Part shown: piece by piece, positions 8,213 to 14,783 of the stretch
How positions within the stretch are numbered: position 1 is the first letter of the stretch
Layout of the letters: every line of letters begins with the position of its first letter
Source of the DNA: Amycolatopsis thermoflava N1165
GTDB taxonomy: Bacteria > Actinomycetota > Actinomycetes > Mycobacteriales > Pseudonocardiaceae
Assembly (NCBI RefSeq): GCF_000473265.1
Contig: NZ_KI421511.1
Coordinates: 3,261,560 to 3,325,559, forward strand
Length of the DNA: 64,000 nucleotides
Reading direction: 5' to 3'
The notes under the pieces: model-generated
Databases searched by the model: none
The model's input: only the letters and a program-made list of their open reading frames with translations
Told to the model about the DNA's origin: nothing
Translations under genes and position numbers: made by a program

Positions 8213-8677
8213 TCAGCACCGCTCGTACTCGCTGATCAACGATACCTTCGCCGCGCTGGCGGACCGCTCGTCGAAGGTGTATCCCAGCCACTCTGCCACG
8301 AGCCGCCGTGCCAGCTCCAGCCCGACCACCCGCTGCCCGAGCGTGAGCACCTGGCAGTTGTTGGACAGGATGGAGCGTTCGACGGAGAACGAGTCGTGCG
8401 CGGTGGTGGCCCGCACGCCCGGCACCTTGTTCGCCGACAGCGCCATCCCGATGCCGGTGCCGCACACCAGCACCGCCCGGTCGGCCCTGCCGTCGCGGAT
8501 CGCCTCGCCCGCGGCGAGCCCGATCTCCGGGTAGGGCCGGTGCACGTCGTCGGCGCCGCGGTGCACGCCGAGGTCGACCACCTCCGCCACCCGCGGGTCG
8601 GCCCGCAGGTCGGCGGCGAGTTGTTCCTTGTAGTCCAGGCCGGCGTCGTCGCAGCCGACCACGATGCGGTAGTTCAT
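8213..8677 (-). CDS. RpiB/LacAB-family sugar-phosphate isomerase
   Basis: A 154-residue RpiB-type aldose-ketose phosphate isomerase. The phosphate and catalytic block VLVCGTGIGMALSANKVPGVRA gives Cys72 as catalytic base, followed by SNNCQVLTLGQRVVG. The N-terminal family motif GSDHAG appears as GCDDAG at residues 8-13, so the usual His is Asp. Members of this family include ribose-5-phosphate isomerase B and the tetrose isomerases EryI/DerI. Its ATG overlaps the stop of the DhaK-DhaL kinase (ATGA), implying that it isomerises the kinase product. It could be a D-erythrulose-4-phosphate or a pentulose-phosphate isomerase; the sequence alone does not decide. Confidence 0.85.
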   Translation of the reverse strand: MNYRIVVGCDDAGLDYKEQLAADLRADPRVAEVVDLGVHRGADDVHRPYPEIGLAAGEAIRDGRADRAVLVCGTGIGMALSANKVPGVRATTAHDSFSVERSILSNNCQVLTLGQRVVGLELARRLVAEWLGYTFDERSASAAKVSLISEYERC

Positions 8678-10347
8678 CGCGTCCCTTCTCGCAGGTACTC
8701 GGAGACGGTGCGGGCGATCAGGGCCAGCGACACGGCTCCCGGGTCCGGGGTGCCGACGCTGCGCTCGGCGAGCGGGCGGGCCCGTCCCTTGCGCGGCACC
8801 AGATCGGCGGTGGCGCGGGCGGCGTCTTCGGCGGCGGCCGCGGCCTGCGCCCAGGTGCCGGACGCCAACCGCTCGCGGAACGGCACCAGCGCGTCGACCA
8901 GGGTCTTGTCGCCGGGCTCGGCGCCGCCGAGTGCCATCACGCGCTCGGCGAACGCGTCCACGGCGGCGACCGCGTCGATCACGCCGTCGCCGATGACCTC
9001 GCCCGCCGCTCGCAGCCCGGCGCCCCACAGGACCCCGGACGTGCCACCGGCGCGCGCGGCCCACTCGTCACCGGCGGCGGCGAGCACGTCGCCCGCCCCC
9101 GCGCCCTGGTGCCAGGCCGCTTCCGCGGCGGTGACGGCGGCGTCGACGCCGCGGACCATGCCCCGGCCGTGGTCGCCGTCGCCGGCCACCGCGTCGATCG
9201 CGCCCAACTCGGATTCGGCTTCCCGCAACGCTTTCCGCACCGCGCGCAGCCCGTCGAGCACTGCCCCGGCCAGCTGCCGGGACTCCGCGGAGGCCTCGGC
9301 GAACCGCGGGCCGTCGTCGGTCACCTCCGCGACGGCCTCCTCGCCGGAGTCCGCCGCGATGGCGCCGCGGCGGAACGCGGGCGTCCACGCGGGCGCCGTC
9401 CACAGCCGTTCCAGCTCGTCGTCCAGCCAGGTCACGGTCAGCGACACCCCGGCCATGTCGAGGCTGGTCACCAGCTCGCCGACCTCGGGCAGCACCAGCG
9501 TGTGGCCGGATTCGCGCAGCAGGCGGCTCACGTCGGCCCACAGCACGAACAGCTCCTCGTGCTTGACCGAGCCGAGCCCGTTGAGCAGGACCGCGATCCG
9601 GTCCCCCGCCCCGGCCGGCTTCTCCGCCAGGACGCGCCGCACGAAGTCCGCGGCGAGTTCCCGCGCGGCAGGCCGCGGCACGTCGCGCAGCCCGGGTTCG
9701 CCGTGGATGCCGAGTCCGAGGCCCATGTGCCCGTGCGGCACGGTGAACAGCGGGGCGTCCGCCCCGGGGAACGTGCAGCCGGCGAAGGCGGCGCCGATCG
9801 TGCGGGTCGCGTCGTTGGCCTTGCGGCCGACGCGCACGACCTCGTCGAGGTCCATGCCCTCCTCGGCGGCCGCGCCCATCACCTTGAAGACGGTGAAGTC
9901 CCCGGCGATGCCGCGGCGCTCGGCGGGCCGCTCCGCGCTGGCGATGTCGTCGGTGACCACGACGTTCTCCGCCCGGATCCCCTGCGCCCGCAGGCGTTCG
10001 GTGGCCAGGCCGAAGTTCATCACGTCACCGGCGTAGTTGCCGTAGCTGAAGACGACGCCCGCGCCGGAGTGCGCCGCCCGCGCCACCGAAACCGCGTCCT
10101 GCGCGGACGGCGAGGTGAACAGGTTGCCGCTCACCGCGCCGTCGGCCAGGCCGGGCCCGATGACGCCGTAGAAGGCCGGGTAGTGGCCGGATCCGCCGCC
10201 GGGCAGCACGGCCACCTTGGGCCGCGACGGCCGGCTGCGGCGGACCGCCCCGCCGGGCACGCGCCGCACGGTGTCCGCGTGCAGCTCGCAGAACCCGGCG
10301 AGCGCGTCCTCGGCGAAGGTCGCCGGATCGTTGCTGAGGTAGGTCAT
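8674..10347 (-). CDS. Fused DhaK-DhaL dihydroxyacetone/erythrulose-type kinase
   Basis: A 557-residue ATP-dependent ketose kinase. The N-terminal DhaK domain (about 1-325) has GGGSGHYP at 50-57 and the substrate-anchoring His215 in GLGIHGEPG, which forms a hemiaminal with the keto group. The C-terminal DhaL domain (about 350-555) binds Mg-ATP through GDGDHGRGM at 389-397. Fused kinases of this kind phosphorylate dihydroxyacetone or L-/D-erythrulose. Coupled to the RpiB-like isomerase by a 4-bp overlap and 14 bp downstream of the SDR, it probably phosphorylates the ketose made by the SDR or the TIM-barrel isomerase. Assignment as kinase is strong; the substrate is inferred. Confidence 0.9.
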   Translation of the reverse strand: MTYLSNDPATFAEDALAGFCELHADTVRRVPGGAVRRSRPSRPKVAVLPGGGSGHYPAFYGVIGPGLADGAVSGNLFTSPSAQDAVSVARAAHSGAGVVFSYGNYAGDVMNFGLATERLRAQGIRAENVVVTDDIASAERPAERRGIAGDFTVFKVMGAAAEEGMDLDEVVRVGRKANDATRTIGAAFAGCTFPGADAPLFTVPHGHMGLGLGIHGEPGLRDVPRPAARELAADFVRRVLAEKPAGAGDRIAVLLNGLGSVKHEELFVLWADVSRLLRESGHTLVLPEVGELVTSLDMAGVSLTVTWLDDELERLWTAPAWTPAFRRGAIAADSGEEAVAEVTDDGPRFAEASAESRQLAGAVLDGLRAVRKALREAESELGAIDAVAGDGDHGRGMVRGVDAAVTAAEAAWHQGAGAGDVLAAAGDEWAARAGGTSGVLWGAGLRAAGEVIGDGVIDAVAAVDAFAERVMALGGAEPGDKTLVDALVPFRERLASGTWAQAAAAAEDAARATADLVPRKGRARPLAERSVGTPDPGAVSLALIARTVSEYLREGTR

Positions 10348-10361
10348 CGCGCTTCCCGTCC

Positions 10362-11135
10362 TCAGTGGAGGAACGAGCCACCGTTGATGTCGATGGTCGT
10401 GCCCTGCAGGTAACCGGCGTCCTCACTGGTGAGCCACGCGATCACCCCGGCCACGTCGGCCACCGTGGCCTGGCGGCCGATGGGGATGCTCTTGACGATG
10501 GCGGCCTCGAGTTCCTCGGTGGTGCCGACGCGGATGTCGGTGTCCACCGCGCCCGGGGCGACCGCGTTGACGGTGACGCCGGCATCGCCCAGTTCGCGCG
10601 CCAGCGCCTTGGTGAAGCCGAGGATCGCGGCCTTCGCCGAGCTGTACGGGGTGCGGCCGAACACGCCGCCACCCTGCTGCGCCGACACCGAGGACATGTT
10701 CACGATCCGGCCCCAGCCCGCCTCGATCAGGTCCGGCAGGAACGCCTTGGTGACCAGGTAGGTGCCGGTCGCGTTGACCGCCATCACCTTGTTCCACAGC
10801 TCGAGCGTGGTTTCCAGGAACGGCACCGGCGAGGTGATGCCGGCGATGTTGACGACCGCGCCGACCGTCGGCAGCCGCCCGGCGTCGACCTCGGCGCGCA
10901 CGGCCCGGTAGGCGGCGAGCACGGACGGCTCGTCGGCCACGTCGACGCCGTGCGCGAACACCGGCGCGCCGGTCCCGGCGGCGATCTCGTCGGCGGCCTC
11001 CTTGGCGGCGGGCTCGTTCAGGTCGAGCACGGCCACGGCCCAGCCGTCGCGGGCGAGTCGGGCGGCGGTGGCCTTGCCGATCCCGCGGGGCGCGCCCGCC
11101 CCGGTGATCACGGCGGTGCGCTGCGTGTCAGGCAT
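10362..11135 (-). CDS. Short-chain dehydrogenase/reductase (SDR)
   Basis: A 257-residue classical SDR. The cofactor motif is TGAGAPRGIGKA at 11-22. The catalytic residues are Ser149/151 in NMSSVSAQQ, Tyr164 and Lys168 in YSSAK. NAG appears as NIAG, and VAPGAVDTDI follows the active site. The end GTTIDINGGSFLH is typical of sugar or polyol dehydrogenases. AAGGAG lies upstream of the ATG. In this operon it probably oxidises a polyol to a ketose, or interconverts two sugar forms, ahead of the DhaK-type kinase. NAD or NADP preference cannot be stated with confidence. Confidence 0.85.
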   Translation of the reverse strand: MPDTQRTAVITGAGAPRGIGKATAARLARDGWAVAVLDLNEPAAKEAADEIAAGTGAPVFAHGVDVADEPSVLAAYRAVRAEVDAGRLPTVGAVVNIAGITSPVPFLETTLELWNKVMAVNATGTYLVTKAFLPDLIEAGWGRIVNMSSVSAQQGGGVFGRTPYSSAKAAILGFTKALARELGDAGVTVNAVAPGAVDTDIRVGTTEELEAAIVKSIPIGRQATVADVAGVIAWLTSEDAGYLQGTTIDINGGSFLH

Positions 11136-11158
11136 TTCGGTGTTCTCCTTGCGTGGGT

Positions 11159-11971
11159 TCACAGGCCGGCGATGTAGGCCGCGGCCTTCACCGCGGCGGC
11201 CGGCCGTTCGTCGTCGGTGACGTCCCGGGTCTCCAGTTCCAGCGAGCTGGCGCCCGGGTAGCCGGTGGCACGCAACGCGGCGAAGGTGGCCGCGAAGTCG
11301 ACCACCCCGTTGCCGATGCTGTGGTTGATGTGGCCCGGGGTGGCGTCGCGCAGGTGCACGTGGGCGATGCGCCCGGCGAACCGTTCGGCGTAGGCCGCGG
11401 GGTCGCCGCCGGAGGCGACGATGTGGCTGGTGTCGAGCACCAGGCCCACCGCCGGATCGAGCCGGCCCGCCAGCCGGGCCGCCAGCTCGGTGTTCCAGCA
11501 CAGGCGGTGGTAGTGCGGGGCCTCGACCCAGATGGCGACGCCGTGCCGCGCGGCGGCCTCCGCGGCACGGTGCAGCTGCGCCGCGACCAGGTCGAGGTCT
11601 TCGTCCAGGGTCGCGACCGGGTCGTGGGACTGGGCGCCGCACGGCAGCACGAGCGCGTCGGCCCCGCAGGCCGCGGTGAGGTCGAGCAGGCGGCGCAGGT
11701 GGGCCGCCCGCTCGTCCTCGTCGTGCGGGCGGTTCAGGTCACCGATGTCGCCGTTGACCGAACGGACCCGCAGACCGGAGGCCGCCACCTCGGCGGCGAC
11801 GGCGCGCACCGCGCCGTCGGTCAGGTCGTACGGCACGTGGTCGCACACCCCCGGCAGCGCGCCGAGGTCGATCTCGCCGAAGCCGCACTCCGCGATGACC
11901 GCCAGCGCCGCCGCCAGTGGCAGGTGCCGGAAGCTGATCGTCGAACAGCCCGGCCATCCGGTTCGTTCCAT
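11159..11971 (-). CDS. Xylose isomerase-like TIM-barrel protein
   Basis: A 270-residue AP-endonuclease-2/xylose-isomerase-like barrel, first gene of the operon. Likely metal ligands lie in WVEAPHYHRLCWN (Glu), DTSHIVASGGD (Asp, His), HVHLRDATPGHIN (His) and SLELETRD (Glu). Such proteins are sugar isomerases, epimerases or inosose-type dehydratases. The ATG at 11969-11971 is preferred to an upstream in-frame TTG at 12007 because homologous-looking sequence begins after it. No Shine-Dalgarno is visible, so a short or leaderless 5' end is possible. The divergent MHS carrier shares its control region. Confidence 0.8.
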   Translation of the reverse strand: MERTGWPGCSTISFRHLPLAAALAVIAECGFGEIDLGALPGVCDHVPYDLTDGAVRAVAAEVAASGLRVRSVNGDIGDLNRPHDEDERAAHLRRLLDLTAACGADALVLPCGAQSHDPVATLDEDLDLVAAQLHRAAEAAARHGVAIWVEAPHYHRLCWNTELAARLAGRLDPAVGLVLDTSHIVASGGDPAAYAERFAGRIAHVHLRDATPGHINHSIGNGVVDFAATFAALRATGYPGASSLELETRDVTDDERPAAAVKAAAYIAGL

Positions 11972-11980
11972 GGTCGGCAA

Positions 11981-12104
11981 TGTTAACAGAGAAGTGTCAA
12001 CAGACAAGGTTTCCGCAGAATTTGCCTATGACATCCAGGTAGAGCGCGAAACACACTGTTGACATCCCCTGGAGAGCAACGCACGATGTCCTGCATTGTT
12101 AACA
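11981..12104. promoter_or_regulatory. Divergent control region with four TGTYRACA palindromes
   Basis: Four related 8-mers occur: TGTTAACA at 11981-11988, TGTCAACA at 11995-12002, TGTTGACA at 12057-12064 and TGTTAACA at 12097-12104. The third contains a TTGACA -35 hexamer for the rightward carrier gene, with CACGAT as a weak -10 after 17 bp. The fourth would overlap the start of that transcript. This is the arrangement expected for repression, plausibly by the GntR protein at 7506-8189. Confidence 0.65.
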
Positions 12105-12158
12105 GGAGGGCACCGCGGCGTACGGTCGTGGTGGCCCCTGACAGGAAGGCAATCGACA

Positions 12159-13502
12159 ATGCGCAGCGAAGCGCTCACCATGCGCGGCCCGGTGCACGGC
12201 ACGCCCGATGCGCGCCGCGTCGCGTGGGGCTCCACCGCGGGGGCCGTGATCGAGAGCTACGACTTCATCGGCTTCGGCACCGCCGCGGCGCTCTACTTCG
12301 GACACGCGTTCTTCCCCAACGCCTCACCCGTCATCGGCACGCTGTCCGCGTTCGCCACGCTCGGCGTCGGGTTCGTCGCGCGGCCGATCGGCGGCATCAT
12401 CGGCGGCCACCTCGGCGACAAGATCGGCCGCAAGCCGGTGCTGGTCGCGTCGCTGATCGTGATGGGACTGGCCACGTTCGCGATCGGCCTGCTGCCGACG
12501 TACGAGACGGCCGGTGTGCTGGCCCCGGCGCTGCTGGTGACCGTGCGGATCATCCAGGGCGTCGCCTACGGCGCCGAGTGGGGCGGCGCGATCCTGATGA
12601 CGTACGAGCACGCGCCGTGGCGCCGCAAGGGCGCGTTCACCGGCATCGTGCAGGCCGGGTTCCCGATCGGGCTGCTGCTGGCGAACCTGGTGTTCCTGGT
12701 GTCGGTGAACCTGTCCGGCGACTGGGCGTGGCGGGTGCCGTTCCTGGCCAGCCTGATCCTGGTCATCGTCGGGCTCGTCGTGCGCGCCAAGGTGCCGGAG
12801 TCGCCGGTGTTCGAGGACGTGCGCGACAGCGGCGACATCGTGAAGGCGCCGATCGTGCAGGTGCTGCGCGAGGACTGGCGCAACGTGCTGCGCGGCATCG
12901 GTCTGCGGATCGCCGAGACCGCGGGCTACGCGGTGGCCATCACCTACATGATCTCGTACCTGAAGTCCGAGGAGCTGGCGACCAGCGGCGAGACGATCAT
13001 GGCGCTGTGCATCGCGTCGGCGGTCGGCATCGGCGCGACGATCGCGTGGGGCGGGCTGACCGACCGCATCGGACGACGCCCCGTCTACCTGTGGGTGACG
13101 CTGTTCGGCGCGCTGTGGGCGATCCCGATGTTCCTGCTGGTCAACACGGCGTCGCTGATCGCGATCGTGGTGACGGTGATCGTGTCGTACGCGGTGTGCC
13201 AGAACGCGCTGGCCGGCGCGCAGGGCGCCTGGTTCCCGGAGCTGTTCCAGGCCAAGACGCGCTCGTCGGGGGCGTCGCTGGCGTACCAGATCTCGGCGAT
13301 GATCTCGGGTGTCACACCCTTCGTGACGACGCTGCTGTTCCTGTGGCTGGGCTGGCTCGGGCCGGCGCTGCTGTTCCTCGCCTACTCCGCGCTGGGCCTG
13401 GTGTCGGCGCTGCTGACGCGCGAGACGTGGGGCCGGGCCGAGCGGGAAGCCGCGGCCCGCGCGACCGCGGAAACGCCGGCCGAACCGGTGCGGCTCTCCT
13501 GA
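12159..13502 (+). CDS. MFS transporter, MHS type
   Basis: A 447-residue MHS-type proton symporter. It has WGSTAGAVIESYDFIGFGTAAALYFG in the first helix, GGHLGDKIGRKPVL in the loop 2-3 motif, GVAYGAEWGGAILM in helix 5, and DRIGRRPVYL in the second half. The start at 12159 follows AGGAAGG. It is divergent from the TIM-barrel/SDR/kinase operon and probably imports the pathway substrate. MHS carriers more often move acids than neutral sugars, so the substrate may be an aldonate-like compound. Confidence 0.87.
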   Translation: MRSEALTMRGPVHGTPDARRVAWGSTAGAVIESYDFIGFGTAAALYFGHAFFPNASPVIGTLSAFATLGVGFVARPIGGIIGGHLGDKIGRKPVLVASLIVMGLATFAIGLLPTYETAGVLAPALLVTVRIIQGVAYGAEWGGAILMTYEHAPWRRKGAFTGIVQAGFPIGLLLANLVFLVSVNLSGDWAWRVPFLASLILVIVGLVVRAKVPESPVFEDVRDSGDIVKAPIVQVLREDWRNVLRGIGLRIAETAGYAVAITYMISYLKSEELATSGETIMALCIASAVGIGATIAWGGLTDRIGRRPVYLWVTLFGALWAIPMFLLVNTASLIAIVVTVIVSYAVCQNALAGAQGAWFPELFQAKTRSSGASLAYQISAMISGVTPFVTTLLFLWLGWLGPALLFLAYSALGLVSALLTRETWGRAEREAAARATAETPAEPVRLS

Positions 13503-13562
13503 CCTCCGGCGCCGGGGTCCGCGATGATGGGAACCCGGACCCCGGCACCCGAGGAGGCTTCG

Positions 13563-13754
13563 ATGCCGTTGATCCAGGTCAGCCTGCGTGAAGGCCGCGA
13601 CCCGGCGCGGATCCGCGCGCTGATCACCGCCCTGACCGAGGCGACGATGTCGGCGCTGGACGCGCCGAAGGAGTCGGTGCGCGTGATCGTCACGGAGGTG
13701 CCCGGCAGCCACTGGGCCGCGGGCGACGTCACCCTCGACGAAAAGGACGGTTGA
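13563..13754 (+). CDS. 4-oxalocrotonate tautomerase-family protein
   Basis: A 63-residue protein that becomes PLIQVSLREGRD once the start Met is removed, giving the catalytic N-terminal Pro1 of the tautomerase superfamily. Arginines near positions 11-15 and the VRVIVTEVPGSHWAAG segment fit the family. These enzymes interconvert 2-hydroxymuconates or related enols and ketones. GAGGAGG stands six bases before the ATG. It lies 60 bp after the MHS carrier on the same strand and may be cotranscribed, hinting that the imported compound or an intermediate is an enolisable keto acid. Confidence 0.85.
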   Translation: MPLIQVSLREGRDPARIRALITALTEATMSALDAPKESVRVIVTEVPGSHWAAGDVTLDEKDG

Positions 13755-14122
13755 CTCCCGCTGCCGGCGAGGGGGCCGGTGGCTCACATGTGGCCGGCCG
13801 TGGCGTACGTCGTGCTCACGCTCGGGATCATCCTGCTCTGCCGGCCAGTCACAACCCCGCGAACAGGCGCGCCGCCGCGGCTTGCCACTCCGCCACCAGG
13901 TCCGTGCCGTCCAGGTCGCGGAACGAGTGGTGATGCCGGGAACGGCGCCCATTTCCGGTGATCTGCTTGGCCGGCAGGCTCGACGATGGCCGCCCCGGAT
14001 CCAACGCCAGGGTACGGATCACGCCGGAGGAGCAGGCCCGGTCCCCGCGTACCCGGTCCGATTGGGCCGACGCCTCCGCCGCGGCCTGGAGCCGCTGCCG
14101 CACCACGTCCCAGAAGCCCGTC
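13755..14122. other. Gene remnant region between tautomerase and TetR genes
   Basis: No intact gene is supported. On the plus strand a possible start at 13779 opens a hydrophobic stretch (WPAVAYVVLTLGIILLC) like one membrane helix, which then runs into a duplicated segment. On the minus strand an 85-codon open frame (13849-14106) ends with the same 23 residues as the neighbouring TetR protein apart from one change. The part between shows no recognised domain. I read it as degraded or rearranged DNA. Confidence 0.5.
13849..13922 (-). repeat. Duplicated 3' end of the adjacent TetR gene
   Basis: This 74-bp segment matches 14123-14196 (offset 274 bp) with only three mismatches. The match begins at the TetR stop codon and covers its last 23 codons. 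Both flanks are unrelated, so a short segment rather than a whole gene was copied, and recently. Confidence 0.9.
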
Positions 14123-14731
14123 TCACAGCCCCGCGAACAGCCGCGCCGCCGCGGCTTGCCACTCCGCCACCAGGTCCGTGCCGTCCGGGTCGCGGAGCCA
14201 CTGGATCTGCAGCCCGTCCATCGCCGCCACCACCTGGCGCGCCAGCGACGCCGGGTCGGGCACGCGGCCGGACACCATGGCCGTGAACTCCGCCAGCACC
14301 CGCTCCTGCCGCGCCGCGAAGTAGGCCGCCGCGGGGTGGCCCGGCGCCAGCGATTCCGCCTGCAGCACCGAGAACAGCCGCACGATCTCCGGTTGCGTGG
14401 CGTTGCGCCGGACCAGCGCCTCGCACGCCTCGGCCAGCGAGATGTCCCGCGGCCAGCCCGTCGCGCCCGCGCCCAGCCCCAGCTGTTCCGCCAGCGACCG
14501 GAAGTCTTCGGCGTCCCGGTGGTCGAGCACGGCCAGCAGCAACCCGTCCTTCGACCCGACGTGGTGCAGCAGGCCGGGCACGGTCAGCCCGCACGCGTCG
14601 GCCACGTCCTGCATGGACAGCGCCCAGAACCCGCCCTCCCCGATCAGGCGCGTCGCCACGTCGAGGATCTGCCGCCGCCGCTGCGCCGCGGGCAGCCGCG
14701 TCCGGTCCCGCCTCGTGTTGACCGCCTCCAC
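14123..14731 (-). CDS. TetR-family transcriptional repressor
   Basis: A 202-residue TetR regulator. The N-terminal HTH reads ILDVATRLIGEGGFWALSMQDVADACGLTVPGLLHHVGSKDGLLLAVLDHR. The C-terminal ligand domain is helical with a PGHPAAAYFAAR segment. It is divergent from a GH3 glycosidase gene, and an extended palindrome lies in the 52-bp gap. It probably represses the glycosidase and itself until a sugar or glycoside ligand binds. Its last 23 codons are duplicated 274 bp downstream of the gene. Confidence 0.88.
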   Translation of the reverse strand: MEAVNTRRDRTRLPAAQRRRQILDVATRLIGEGGFWALSMQDVADACGLTVPGLLHHVGSKDGLLLAVLDHRDAEDFRSLAEQLGLGAGATGWPRDISLAEACEALVRRNATQPEIVRLFSVLQAESLAPGHPAAAYFAARQERVLAEFTAMVSGRVPDPASLARQVVAAMDGLQIQWLRDPDGTDLVAEWQAAAARLFAGL

Positions 14732-14745
14732 GCGCCCATCCTAGG

Positions 14746-14775
14746 CTACCGAGTACTTAGTAGGTACTAGGTAAG
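14746..14775. promoter_or_regulatory. Operator between TetR and GH3 genes
   Basis: CTACCGAGTAC at 14746-14756 faces GTACTAGGTAAG at 14764-14775, an imperfect inverted repeat with a perfect AGTAC/GTACT core. It ends nine bases before the GH3 start codon, so bound repressor would block the promoter or translation start. Confidence 0.6.
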
Positions 14776-14783
14776 GACGCCCC

